From Pseudomonas sp. NCCP-436 (lineage in GTDB: Bacteria > Pseudomonadota > Gammaproteobacteria > Pseudomonadales > Pseudomonadaceae), in NCBI RefSeq assembly GCF_019656335.1, contig NZ_BPLZ01000008.1:1-64000 (forward strand): a stretch of DNA of 64,000 bases, written 5' to 3'. The position numbers were made by a program, and so were the translations under genes. This document shows, one piece after another, positions 17,968 to 26,186 of the stretch (its first letter is position 1; the number at the start of each line of letters is the position of its first letter). A model generated the notes under the pieces. That model searched no databases and was not told the origin of the DNA. It saw nothing but the letters and a program-made list of their open reading frames with translations.

Positions 17968-18406
17968 GTGGACTCCAGGGCAGGCGGTAAAGGGGCATCT
18001 TAAGCAAGCCGGGCGCAGGCTCCAAACCTCGGGAGATTGCCACCGGGCGAGGCTGTGGATGAAGGCCGGTCGGTCGCGGGCCGGATAATGTGTGGCGGTT
18101 GGTGAGTATCGTCCGCAATGCTGAGCAAATTGTCGCATTTCGAGAAAGCCTGATATCGATTGGCTATTACACTGGGAGAGGCAAGAATCTGGCTCTTGGC
18201 TGCTGATGGCAGTGGGCCCGTTTTTTGCTGTGGTTTCCGCTACGGCAGGTTTCCGACGTCACCCAGGGGATGCGTGGACCGTCTGCCGTACGTCACCTTG
18301 TTGCTGCGGGAAGTCCAGGGCAGGAGCAGGCCGCAATGCCGGCCGCTTCCCCGCAATCGAGAGGAGTATCTGGCCAGTAGGTCCAACAGGTTGCTGAGGT
18401 GTTGCC
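17968..18406. other. Gene-free gap between acyltransferase and chemoreceptor
   Basis: 439 bp between divergent genes. I found no convincing gene, RNA or repeat. A 133-codon frame from 18160 runs into the chemoreceptor gene in another frame and has a cysteine/arginine-rich composition typical of chance readings. The gap should hold the promoters of both neighbours, but no clear -35/-10 pair stands out. Confidence 0.5.
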
Positions 18407-20437
18407 ATGACAGGGGTATTCAGGCCGGGTGTCCGGTTGCTCCAGCGTTTCAGTTTTGCCCGCAAGTTCCAGTTGGTTTTTCTGCTGTTCGCGTTGCCTC
18501 TGGGTTATGCCCTGTGGGTGATTGGCAGCGACTATCTAGCGCGGCTGAAGGCCGTCGATGAAGAGATGGAAGGTGCCCGGGCGCTGCAGCGCATGGCATC
18601 GGTACAACAAGAGCTGATCGCTCAGCGCACCCTGACCGCCCGCTGGAAGGGCACCGAGAAGTCTGCGCTGAACCTGCTGCAGCAACGCGAGGAGCGGCTT
18701 GACGAGGTACTCCGACAAGCCGCCGAGCCGTTGCAGAGCAGCCTGGTCAGTGAGCAGGCACGCCAGCATTTCGAGGCCCTGCTGGGTGAGCGTTCCAGTC
18801 TGGGGGTGGACGAGTTGGCCAAGGTCGCCCTGCCCGATGCGCTGGAGCGATATCAAAAGGCGCTGCTGCACCTGATCGCCCTGCGCGAGCAGGTGGCCAC
18901 CGACAGCAACCTGATCCTTGATCCGCGCCTCGACACCTATCTGATGATGGAGCAGATCACCTACATCATGCCGCGCCTGCTGGAGCAGCTCGGCACCTTC
19001 GCTGCGCAAGGCCACGGCGCAGTGGTTTCGCAGCACTTCACCCTGCAGAGCCGGGTATTGATCCGCGATTTGCGGCGCAGTCTGGACGAACAGCGTGCCC
19101 AGCTGGTCAAGGCGCAGACCACCCTGGCACGCGAGGCGCCGCGGGCCATGCGGCAGCTGAACGATCCGTTCAAGGCCAGCCTGGATGCCTTCGATGGCTT
19201 CCTTGCCGGGATCGACCGTGACATGTTCGAGAACAGCCCCATGACGCTGACGCCCGAGCAATTCCTGCAACGCGTGGATCAACTGGATGCGCAGCTGCAG
19301 TCCCTGCAGGAAGCGCTCTATCGGGAATTCGGCGGCAGCCTCGGGCATTACCGACAGCAGGCGCTGCTGACCATGATCGAGGTGATTGGTGCCTTCGTCT
19401 TGCTGGCGCTGCTGGCGATGTACCTGCTGATGTGTCTGAATGCCTCGATTCGCATCAGTACCAGCAACATCATCGAGGCCGCACGCGGGCTGCGTGACGG
19501 CGACTTGCGCGTGCGCATGGAGGTCAGCGGGCGTGATGACCTGGCCGCTATTGCTCATGCGCTGAATACTGCCGTCGAGCAGATGCGCGAGTCGTTGCAG
19601 GGCGTCAACCGGGAAAGCCTGCAGCTTGATGACACGGTTCAGTTGCTGGCCGGGCAGGCGCGCGATGCCCTGGCAGCGGTAGAGCAGCAGCAGGCGCAGA
19701 TGAGCCAGATCGCTACTGCCGCGACGCAGATGGCTGCCACTGCCCAGAGTGTGGCGCAGAGCTGCGAGCAGGCCGCCATGGAAGCGCAGCAGACGCGTGA
19801 GGTGGCGCAAGGCAGCAACCAGCGTAGCGAACGCACCAGCGCCAGCATGCGCCAGCTCAGCAGTCGCCTTGGCGATAGTGCCGAGGCTCTGCAGCAGTTG
19901 CGCGAGCAGACCCAGCAGATCAATCGGGTGGTGGAAGTAATCAAGGGAATTGCCGAGCAGACCAACCTGCTGGCACTTAACGCCGCCATCGAAGCTGCAC
20001 GCGCCGGCGAGGCAGGGCGAGGCTTTGCCGTCGTTGCCGATGAGGTTCGCTCGCTGTCCAAGCGCACCCAGGATTCGACCCAGGAAATCGCCCAGACCGT
20101 GGAGGAGCTGCAGCGAGTCGTCGGCCAGTCCGTGGGGCTGATGGAAAGTGCCTGTTCCCAGGCCGATAGCGACATAGGCAGCGTGCTGGCCATGGGCGAT
20201 GATCTGCAGGCCATCGTCGATTCGGTGCAGCGCGTTACCGACAGGCTGGCGCAGATCGCCACCGCGGCCGAACAGCAGGCGGCCACCGCCGACGAGGTCA
20301 GTGGCAACATCCAGCAGGTCGATCATGCTGCCGGGCAACTGCTCGGCAGTGCCCAGGCAGTCAGCCGGGCGACCGAACAATTGCGCCGTGGCAGCGAGGG
20401 ACTGGCACAGAACACGCGTCGATTCCGACTGGATTGA
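18407..20437 (+). CDS. Methyl-accepting chemotaxis protein
   Basis: The product is 676 aa. There is a membrane helix at about residues 20-40, a large periplasmic sensing region of about 280 residues that is mostly helical, a second helix [16 protein letters not shown], and a HAMP linker containing [20 protein letters not shown]. The signalling domain has its conserved hairpin tip ([19 protein letters not shown], then [12 protein letters not shown]). The ligand is not predictable; the helical sensor could be a double four-helix bundle. Its signal would pass to CheA/CheW encoded elsewhere. The start ATG follows GAGG. No C-terminal CheR-binding pentapeptide is present. Confidence 0.93.
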   Translation: MTGVFRPGVRLLQRFSFARKFQLVFLLFALPLGYALWVIGSDYLARLKAVDEEMEGARALQRMASVQQELIAQRTLTARWKGTEKSALNLLQQREERLDEVLRQAAEPLQSSLVSEQARQHFEALLGERSSLGVDELAKVALPDALERYQKALLHLIALREQVATDSNLILDPRLDTYLMMEQITYIMPRLLEQLGTFAAQGHGAVVSQHFTLQSRVLIRDLRRSLDEQRAQLVKAQTTLAREAPRAMRQLNDPFKASLDAFDGFLAGIDRDMFENSPMTLTPEQFLQRVDQLDAQLQSLQEALYREFGGSLGHYRQQALLTMIEVIGAFVLLALLAMYLLMCLNASIRISTSNIIEAARGLRDGDLRVRMEVSGRDDLAAIAHALNTAVEQMRESLQGVNRESLQLDDTVQLLAGQARDALAAVEQQQAQMSQIATAATQMAATAQSVAQSCEQAAMEAQQTREVAQGSNQRSERTSASMRQLSSRLGDSAEALQQLREQTQQINRVVEVIKGIAEQTNLLALNAAIEAARAGEAGRGFAVVADEVRSLSKRTQDSTQEIAQTVEELQRVVGQSVGLMESACSQADSDIGSVLAMGDDLQAIVDSVQRVTDRLAQIATAAEQQAATADEVSGNIQQVDHAAGQLLGSAQAVSRATEQLRRGSEGLAQNTRRFRLD

Positions 20438-20597
20438 GGCTGACCAGACGGCGTAACTCTGCTATAGGTCTGTCTTGAGTTCGCCGCCTTCTGACTGGGT
20501 TCTGTAGGAAAGGTTGTCGAGCGAAGCATCTCTGGCAGCGCAGGCACTTTTTATACAGAACTCAAGGCCAATTTCACCGTACCAGCAGGAACCCCGT

Positions 20598-21038
20598 ATG
20601 AAGACTGTCGCCGAGATCCTCCGCAATAAGCCCAACGCCTACGTTTACAGCGTTGATGTCGACGACTCCCTGCGGGTGGGGCTGCAGGTCATGGCTGAGA
20701 AGGGTGTGGGGGCACTGGTGGTACTTTCCGGCGGGCGTCTGGCGGGGATCGTCAGCGAACGCGACTATGTGCGCAAGGTCGGCCTGGCTGACCGGCCGGT
20801 GCAGGACGTCAAGGTCAGCGAGATCATGACCCGCGAGGTGATCTGTGTCGGCCCGCGGGACAGCCTGCAGCACTGTATGGAGCTGATGACCGAAAGACGC
20901 CTGCGTCACCTGCCGGTACTGGCTGAGGGCGAGCTCATCGGGCTGCTGTCGATTGGTGACCTGGTCAAGGAAACCATCGCCGAGCAGGCCAGCCTGATCC
21001 GTCAGTTGGAACAGTACATCCGCGGCGAGATCCCTTGA
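20598..21038 (+). CDS. CBS-pair domain protein
   Basis: The product is 146 aa from the ATG at 20598 (MKTVAEIL); the frame is open back to 20514 without support. It consists almost wholly of two CBS motifs. The first is around GVGALVVLSGGRLAGIVSERDYVRKV and the second around MELMTERRLRHLPVLAEGELIGLLSIGDLVK. Such stand-alone pairs bind adenine nucleotides and act as energy or redox sensors; the target is unknown. It lies 160 bp after the chemoreceptor, probably as its own transcription unit. Confidence 0.88.
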   Translation: MKTVAEILRNKPNAYVYSVDVDDSLRVGLQVMAEKGVGALVVLSGGRLAGIVSERDYVRKVGLADRPVQDVKVSEIMTREVICVGPRDSLQHCMELMTERRLRHLPVLAEGELIGLLSIGDLVKETIAEQASLIRQLEQYIRGEIP

Positions 21039-21389
21039 GCCCTCGCCTTTACCTCGGCGATAGCGCTTTCTGCCGCGGCAGATACTGAACTACCTGCCAC
21101 AGCGCACTTCACTTCTGCTTCCACGGCCAGGTAGAGGGCGCCATAGCGCCGGGCTCGGCCTGGTTCATTCCCAACGCGCCGAAATTGCCAGCCTATGATC
21201 CTGAGGCTGACGCTTGAGTGCGCCGGCTACTGCGATTTCAGAGCGGAAAATCACAGAGCGAGTCCGAGGATTCTTGAGAGTTATCAATATATTCAATACT
21301 TTTGTTCTTATTTTTGCGCTTTTTTATCAATTTTATGTTGATAGCATGGGTTCCGTAGCCACTTAGCAGTCTCATCCAGGAGCCTGATC
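21039..21389. other. Intergenic region with palindromes and an AT-rich promoter zone
   Basis: 351 bp without a gene. It holds a perfect 14-bp palindrome TCTGCCGCGGCAGA (21069-21082) and GGCGC-CATA-GCGCC near 21137. From about 21270 the composition turns sharply AT-rich up to the small secreted-protein gene, which marks a regulatory zone. Confidence 0.5.
21274..21302 (+). promoter_or_regulatory. Candidate sigma-70 promoter of the repeat-protein gene
   Basis: TTGAGA (21274-21279), 17-base spacer, TACTTT (21297-21302). Downstream a TATCAA / TTGATA inverted repeat (21325-21330 / 21338-21343) could be an operator. TTATCAAT occurs twice, in the spacer and in this repeat. Confidence 0.45.
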
Positions 21390-21653
21390 ATGAAAAAGCA
21401 AATTCTCACCAGCCTTGTTATCGCCGCCCTGTCCGCCAGTGCCTTTGCCCTGCCGCAGTCAGTCACTCAGGTTTCGCCCGCACCTGTTGTTGCCGAGGAC
21501 GGTTCCGACCGTGTAGGTGTCAACCGAATCGCGGAAGGTGGTGCAGACCGTGTTGGTCTGAACCGTGTAGCTGAAGACGGTTCTGACCGTGTAGGTGTCA
21601 ATCGAATCGCTGAAGACGGTGCTGATCGTGTGGGAGCCAACCGTCTGGTTTGA
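21390..21653 (+). CDS. Small secreted protein of four 13-residue repeats
   Basis: The product is 87 aa. Residues 1-20 form a clear signal peptide (KK, then a hydrophobic core, AFA cleavage). The mature part is a short linker plus four tandem copies of (V/I)AE(D/G)G(S/A)DRVG(V/L/A)NR at residues 34-46, 47-59, 60-72 and 73-85. The final residues are LV. No cysteines, no aromatic residues after the signal, and a strictly regular charge pattern (E-D...D-R...R) suggest a stacked or disordered, perhaps calcium- or surface-binding, exported peptide. CAGGAGCCTG before the ATG is a good ribosome site. Similar short AEDG-DRVG repeat proteins exist in other pseudomonads as I recall, sometimes labelled without evidence as phage-infection proteins. 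Function unknown. Confidence 0.85.
   Translation: MKKQILTSLVIAALSASAFALPQSVTQVSPAPVVAEDGSDRVGVNRIAEGGADRVGLNRVAEDGSDRVGVNRIAEDGADRVGANRLV
21489..21644 (+). repeat. Four tandem 39-bp coding repeats
   Basis: The 156 bp encoding residues 34-85 consist of four in-frame 39-bp units. Units 1 and 3, and 2 and 4, are closest to each other (GSDRVGVNR versus GADRVG), suggesting duplication of a 78-bp double unit. Confidence 0.85.
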
Positions 21654-21674
21654 AGATCTTCAGTGCCATCCCTT

Positions 21675-21696
21675 AAGGCGCCCATTCGGGCGCCTT
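21675..21696 (+). terminator. Terminator after the repeat-protein gene
   Basis: AAGGCGCCC-ATTC-GGGCGCCTT, a perfect 9-bp GC-rich stem 21 bp after the stop. The T-tract is weak (CTTCATCATG). Confidence 0.65.
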
Positions 21697-21760
21697 CATC
21701 ATGTCAGGAGCCTGGTTGTTTCCGAAAAGTCGTTGAGCACAGGTACTTTTCGTACAACAC

Positions 21761-22006
21761 CTAGGAAATACTGCCGAAAGGGCTGAGATGAGCCAGCCGC
21801 CGACAATATTTGCCGAATCTGGCTTCGCCCAACAGCCACGCCGGCGGCAGCAAGGCCAGCCCGAGCCCTATGCCGATCAGTGCGCCGGCGGCCGAGTCGA
21901 GCAGGGCCATGACAAGACCGAACACCAGCAGCAGACAGCCGGTCAGCGCCAGGCCCCGGCGTTCCCGCGTTTGTCCGGGATAGCGATCGAGCGAAAAACG
22001 CGCCAT
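21761..22006 (-). CDS. Small two-helix membrane protein
   Basis: 81 aa, unrecognised family. Basic N-terminus (RYPGQTRERR), then hydrophobic segments GCLLLVFGLVMALL and GALIGIGLGLALLPPAWLLG separated by a short turn, and a basic C-terminal end with GKYCRRL. This is the pattern of a small inner-membrane protein. It follows the helicase gene on the same strand by 69 bp and may be in its operon. The ribosome site is poor. I consider it real because of the clean hydrophobic pattern, but it has no assigned role. Confidence 0.55.
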   Translation of the reverse strand: MARFSLDRYPGQTRERRGLALTGCLLLVFGLVMALLDSAAGALIGIGLGLALLPPAWLLGEARFGKYCRRLAHLSPFGSIS

Positions 22007-22075
22007 TTTTGAGACTCACATGAAGAATGGGCGCGGCTGATGATGCCGCATCGCCGAAACCTGCGGAAGTCTCCG

Positions 22076-24370
22076 CTATCCGTTCAGGGCGGGAATCGGC
22101 TGCGAAAGGCGTACCAGTTCCACCTGCCACCAGCTCGGTAGCAGACGGCGTATCTCCGGGCGGGAGAAACGATCGTCGATAAGGTAGAGCACGCCCTGAT
22201 CCTGCGGCGTGCGGATCACCCGACCTGCGGCCTGTACCACCTTCTGCAGCCCCGGGAACAGATAGGTGTAGTCGTAACCGTCGCCGAACAGCTCGTCCAT
22301 GCGCTGACGGATTTCCTCGTTGACCGGGTTGAGCTGGGCCAGGCCGAGGGTGACAACGAAGGCGCCGATGAGGCGCTCGCCGGGCAGGTCCACGCCTTCA
22401 CCGAAGATGCCGCCGAGCACGGCGAAGCCGATACCACGGCCGCCGACTTGAAAACGTTCGATAAAGTCCTGGCGAGCCGCTTCGTCCATTTGCCGCGACT
22501 GTGCCCACAGCGGGATTTGCGGATGCTCGTGGCGCAGTTGCTGCAGCACCTGCTCCAGATACTGGTAGCTGCTGAAAAAGGCCAGGTAGTTGCCGGGACG
22601 CTCGGCATATTGCTGTGCGATCAACTGGCAGATCGGGGTTAGCGAATCCTCGCGGTCGCGGTAGCGGGTCGATAGGTTGCGCACCACCTGCACGCGCAGT
22701 TGCTCGGCACGAAACGGCGAGGCAACGTCGATGCAGCGGGTCTCGGCCGGCAGGCCGAGCAGATCCTGGTAGTAGTGACTGGGGCTCAGGGTGGCAGAGA
22801 ACAGTGTGCTGCTGTGGGCGTCGGCAAAGCGTGGCCCGAGGAAGGGCGCCGGCAGCAGGTTGCGGATGCACAAGGTCGAATGGCTGCGGCCATTGCCGGT
22901 TTCGCTGCGGCTGATATCGAACAGCGAGTGCGGGCCGAAGGTTTCGGCCAGGCGGCAGAACAGCATGGCGTCGAGGTAGAAGCGCAGCAACTCGGCGGCA
23001 TTGCCTTCGGGCTGATCCGTCAGATGGTCGGTGATGGCGCTGACCGCCTTGCTCAGCGCTGCCAGGAGCAGGTCCGGCACCTGTGGAAAGACTTGGTAAG
23101 GCAACGGCTGCTCGCGCTGCAACTGACTCCAGTGACGCTCGACTCGCTCCAGAGGGGCATTGAGTTTGCGCGGAGCCTCCCGGCGCATGGCCCTGAAGCG
23201 TGCCTGATCCAGTTCGGCGCTGTACATGCCGCGACCGCGCTCGACCAGGTTATGCGCTTCATCCACCAGCAGGCAGACGCGCCACTGGTTGATCAGCGTC
23301 AGGCTGTGCAGCAGGGCGCCGAGGTCGAAGTAGTAGTTGTAGTCGCACACCACGACGTCGCACCAGCGACACAGCTCCTGGCTCAGGTAGTAGGGGCAGA
23401 CACCGTGGGCAACCGCTATTTCGCGCAGCGTCTGTTGATCCAGCCAGCGTTCTTTCAGCGCAGCGCTGCGCGCCACCGGCAGGCGGTCGTAAAAGCCTCT
23501 GGCCAGTGGGCAGGAGTCGCCATGACAGGCCTTGTCCGGGTGTTCGCAGGCCTTGTCGCGGGCCACGTGCTCCAGCACCCGCAGAGGGATCTGTGGATCT
23601 GGACGGCGCAGTTGCTGCAGGGCATCGAGTGCCAGGCGCCGCCCCGGGGTCTTGGCGCTGAGAAAGAACAGGCGATCGAGCTGCTGGCCGGGCATGGCCT
23701 TGAGTTGTGGAAACAGGGTGCCGAGGGTTTTGCCGATACCGGTGGTGGCCTGGGCCATCAGGCATTCGCCATCACGGGCGGCGCGGTACACAGCCTCGGC
23801 CAGTTGCCGCTGACCGTGGCGAAATTCGCCGTAGGGAAAGTGCAGCGCCGTCAGCGCCTGGTCGCGGGCCTGGCGGTGAGCCTGCTCCTGACGCGCCCAC
23901 TCAAGGTAGCGGCGACATTGCAGCTCGCCGAAGCGGCGCAGCGATTCGGCACTATGGCGCTCGCGGTAGACGGTTTCTTCCTGGCTGAGAACGTTGAAAT
24001 ACACCACCGCCAGCTCCAGCTCCTCCAGCTCCAGCGCCTGGCACAGCAGCCAGCCGTAGACCTTGACCTGTGCCCAGTGCAGCAGGCGGTGATTGGCCGG
24101 GATGCGTGCGACATCGCCGCGATGGGTCTTGATCTCCTCCAGCAGGCATTGCTGTGGGTCGAAACCGTCGGCGCGACCACTCAGCGTCAGGCCCTGATAG
24201 GCACCGCTCAGCGGTAGCTCGGCGAGGTAGCCTTCGCCGCGGCGGGCCACCACCGTGGCGTGTCCGGCGATGCCTTCAGCAGCCGTCGGTGAGGGCGTGA
24301 AGCGCAGGTCGAGATCGCCTTCCTTGGCGGTGAACTCGCATAGCTCGCGTACCGCGACATGCAGGCTCAC
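22076..24370 (-). CDS. XPD/DinG-type Fe-S helicase with N-terminal RecB-like nuclease domain
   Basis: The product is 764 aa from GTG 24370, which overlaps the stop of the FAN1 gene. The first 130 residues carry a PD-(D/E)XK nuclease signature: Asp68 in GRADGFD, Glu79-x-Lys81 in LLEEIKTHR, then a Gln101-x3-Tyr105 motif as in RecB/Cas4 nucleases. The superfamily-2 helicase follows: Walker A ATTGIGKT (208-215), a cysteine cluster fit for a 4Fe-4S site (Cys275, 282, 287, 325, with others at 334, 337 and 342), and the DEAH box at 370-373. XPD/DinG helicases unwind DNA 5'-3' and act on forks, R-loops and damaged DNA. An N-terminal nuclease on a DinG-like helicase suggests cleavage coupled to unwinding. 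A PA1045-type gene by my memory of P. aeruginosa. Confidence 0.88.
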   Translation of the reverse strand: MSLHVAVRELCEFTAKEGDLDLRFTPSPTAAEGIAGHATVVARRGEGYLAELPLSGAYQGLTLSGRADGFDPQQCLLEEIKTHRGDVARIPANHRLLHWAQVKVYGWLLCQALELEELELAVVYFNVLSQEETVYRERHSAESLRRFGELQCRRYLEWARQEQAHRQARDQALTALHFPYGEFRHGQRQLAEAVYRAARDGECLMAQATTGIGKTLGTLFPQLKAMPGQQLDRLFFLSAKTPGRRLALDALQQLRRPDPQIPLRVLEHVARDKACEHPDKACHGDSCPLARGFYDRLPVARSAALKERWLDQQTLREIAVAHGVCPYYLSQELCRWCDVVVCDYNYYFDLGALLHSLTLINQWRVCLLVDEAHNLVERGRGMYSAELDQARFRAMRREAPRKLNAPLERVERHWSQLQREQPLPYQVFPQVPDLLLAALSKAVSAITDHLTDQPEGNAAELLRFYLDAMLFCRLAETFGPHSLFDISRSETGNGRSHSTLCIRNLLPAPFLGPRFADAHSSTLFSATLSPSHYYQDLLGLPAETRCIDVASPFRAEQLRVQVVRNLSTRYRDREDSLTPICQLIAQQYAERPGNYLAFFSSYQYLEQVLQQLRHEHPQIPLWAQSRQMDEAARQDFIERFQVGGRGIGFAVLGGIFGEGVDLPGERLIGAFVVTLGLAQLNPVNEEIRQRMDELFGDGYDYTYLFPGLQKVVQAAGRVIRTPQDQGVLYLIDDRFSRPEIRRLLPSWWQVELVRLSQPIPALNG

Positions 24371-26004
24371 GTTGCCCACTCCACGTAGCAGACGCTGACC
24401 GGCATGCCGTGCTCGGCGCAGAACGCCAGCCAGCGCTTCTGGTTGTCCTGCAGGCGATCGCCCGGGCCTTTTACCTCGATCATTTGATAGCGGCCTTCGT
24501 CCGGCCAGAACTGGATCAGATCGGGCATGCCGGCGCGGTTGGCGCGGATGTCGCTCAGCAGTCGGCGGAACCAGGCCTCCAGATGGCTGGCGGGCAGGCA
24601 GGCCAGGGCCTGTTCCAGCAGCGTCCTGTCGAGCAGATCCCAATAGACGAAGGGCGACTGAATGCCGAATTTTTCCACGTGGGTGCGGTGCATGGCCTCG
24701 CGGTAACTGCCGTCTCCAAGGCGGGCCAGACAGGCATCAAACAGCACCGCGCGACGACTGTAGAAGTCGGCGCGGTACAGGTCGGCCGGCGCACTGTGGA
24801 AGGGATGAAAGAAGGCGCCGGGTAGCGGGGCGAAAATCGCCTCCCAGCAGAGCAGACCGAACAGCCCGCAAATCAGTGTGTTTTCCACGTAATGCACTGG
24901 TGCTTCAGGGCGCGTCAGGTGGGCGGCTACCGCAAGCTCCACGGAAGGGGCGCTGCCGGCAGGCAGGCTCAAGTGCAGACGGTGTTCAGCCAGGCGGGCG
25001 GCTCTGGCCGGTGCCGGCAGGCCGAGGCGTCGGTGCAGGCGAACGCAGGCGCGTTCGGCCAGTTGCGCTTCCTCGGCATTCAGCGGAGCCGCCAGTACCG
25101 TTGTGCAAAGCGTTAGGGCTTCGGCGTCACGGCCAAGGCGTTCGAGCACGCGGATCTGCCGTTGGCGCGAGCCCGCTGCGCGGCTGTCGCGATACAGCGT
25201 CAGGGCTGAAGCCAGCTCGCCGCTGCGCTCCAGTTGCTGGGCCAGTTGCAGCAGCAGACGCTGGTGACGCTCGTCGATATGTGGGCTGTCACTGTGGAAA
25301 TCGCCCAACAGTTGCAGCACTTCGGTCACTGGCGCGCCTGTCTCGAAGGCTTCGCGGCAGGCGCGCAGATGCAGGTAGTCGTCGATATCGCGGCGATTGC
25401 GAAAACCACGCGATCCTGGGCTGATGGGCACCTGTTCATAGCGGAAGATGCCGAGGTCAGCCAGAACGAATTCGGACCAGTCCTGCCCCAGATTGCCGAA
25501 AAACATCAGTCGCAGTCGTTCGCACAGTGGCGCAATGGCCAGGCTCAGCAGGCGCTCGCCAAGGTGCGGGCACCAGTCGGAGAAACGCTGCGGTTCGCGG
25601 TATCGGTCGCGCAGCCATTTCAGCAGTGCGCTTTTCTTCAGGTTGCCGGCGGGTAGCTCTGCAGCGAACAGTTGCATCAGCTCGCCCTTTAGCAGTAGGG
25701 CGCCAAGCTCGTCGGAACTGAGCAGGGCATCTTCGATCAGCCAGCCGCGCGTCAGCAGAGGTTCGGCTGCCTGGGAAATGTCACCGATCTCGGCATAGTG
25801 CAGCCGGCCGGCGCGAAAATGCACACCCTTGCGCATTACCAGCCGCACCAGCAGAGCCTGGGAAACCAGCGGCAGCGCTGGCAACTGGTCGATGAAGGCT
25901 TGCTCGGTATCGTCCATCAGGTCGCGGTGATGGGCGTCAAGCCAGTCCAGCGCCTTGCAGAAGTTGGCCAGGTAGTAGAGTTCAGGGGAATCGGGGGTTG
26001 GCAT
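24367..26004 (-). CDS. FAN1-like VRR-NUC structure-specific nuclease
   Basis: 545 aa, the length of bacterial FAN1. The C-terminal VRR-NUC domain has all catalytic residues in the spacing known for FAN1: Glu374 in VENTLICGLFGLL, Asp495 in MPDLI, Glu510-x-Lys512 in MIEVKGPGDRL, and Gln522. The Asp-to-Glu distance (15) equals that of human FAN1 D960/E975. The N-terminal and central helical parts should form the DNA-bending and TPR-like regions. FAN1 trims 5' flaps and unhooks interstrand crosslinks. It is first of a two-gene operon with the nuclease-helicase, with a LexA box 15 bp before its ATG. No good Shine-Dalgarno is seen. Confidence 0.9.
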   Translation of the reverse strand: MPTPDSPELYYLANFCKALDWLDAHHRDLMDDTEQAFIDQLPALPLVSQALLVRLVMRKGVHFRAGRLHYAEIGDISQAAEPLLTRGWLIEDALLSSDELGALLLKGELMQLFAAELPAGNLKKSALLKWLRDRYREPQRFSDWCPHLGERLLSLAIAPLCERLRLMFFGNLGQDWSEFVLADLGIFRYEQVPISPGSRGFRNRRDIDDYLHLRACREAFETGAPVTEVLQLLGDFHSDSPHIDERHQRLLLQLAQQLERSGELASALTLYRDSRAAGSRQRQIRVLERLGRDAEALTLCTTVLAAPLNAEEAQLAERACVRLHRRLGLPAPARAARLAEHRLHLSLPAGSAPSVELAVAAHLTRPEAPVHYVENTLICGLFGLLCWEAIFAPLPGAFFHPFHSAPADLYRADFYSRRAVLFDACLARLGDGSYREAMHRTHVEKFGIQSPFVYWDLLDRTLLEQALACLPASHLEAWFRRLLSDIRANRAGMPDLIQFWPDEGRYQMIEVKGPGDRLQDNQKRWLAFCAEHGMPVSVCYVEWAT

Positions 26005-26018
26005 GACGTACAGTGTTA

Positions 26019-26034
26019 CTGGTTTTTTATACAG
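26019..26034 (-). promoter_or_regulatory. LexA (SOS) box
   Basis: On the minus strand CTGTATAAAAAACCAG fits CTG-N10-CAG with the typical TATA-rich centre of pseudomonad SOS boxes. It sits just before the FAN1 gene and could also affect divergent yegQ. As I recall, the PA1044-PA1045 region is DNA-damage induced in P. aeruginosa. Confidence 0.8.
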
Positions 26035-26186
26035 ATACCAGTGGCGAGCTGCTGGTGCAATGCAGGCTGGATCGGCGGTGCTTCATCGGCTCGCCCATGG
26101 TCGCGGGCGCGACATAGATGCAGATCAATGACAGCTTGCAGGTTGTCGCTAGAATTCCCGGTTTTTGCCTTGCAAGCAGGTGCTCC

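Noticed and set aside
18160..18561. 133-codon frame upstream of the chemoreceptor
   Set aside because: It overlaps the chemoreceptor start by 155 bases, has many Cys and Arg, and no family pattern.
21489..21644. Regular 39-bp repeats as a possible CRISPR array
   Set aside because: The units are contiguous, in frame and without spacers, and they encode a tandem peptide repeat behind a signal peptide.
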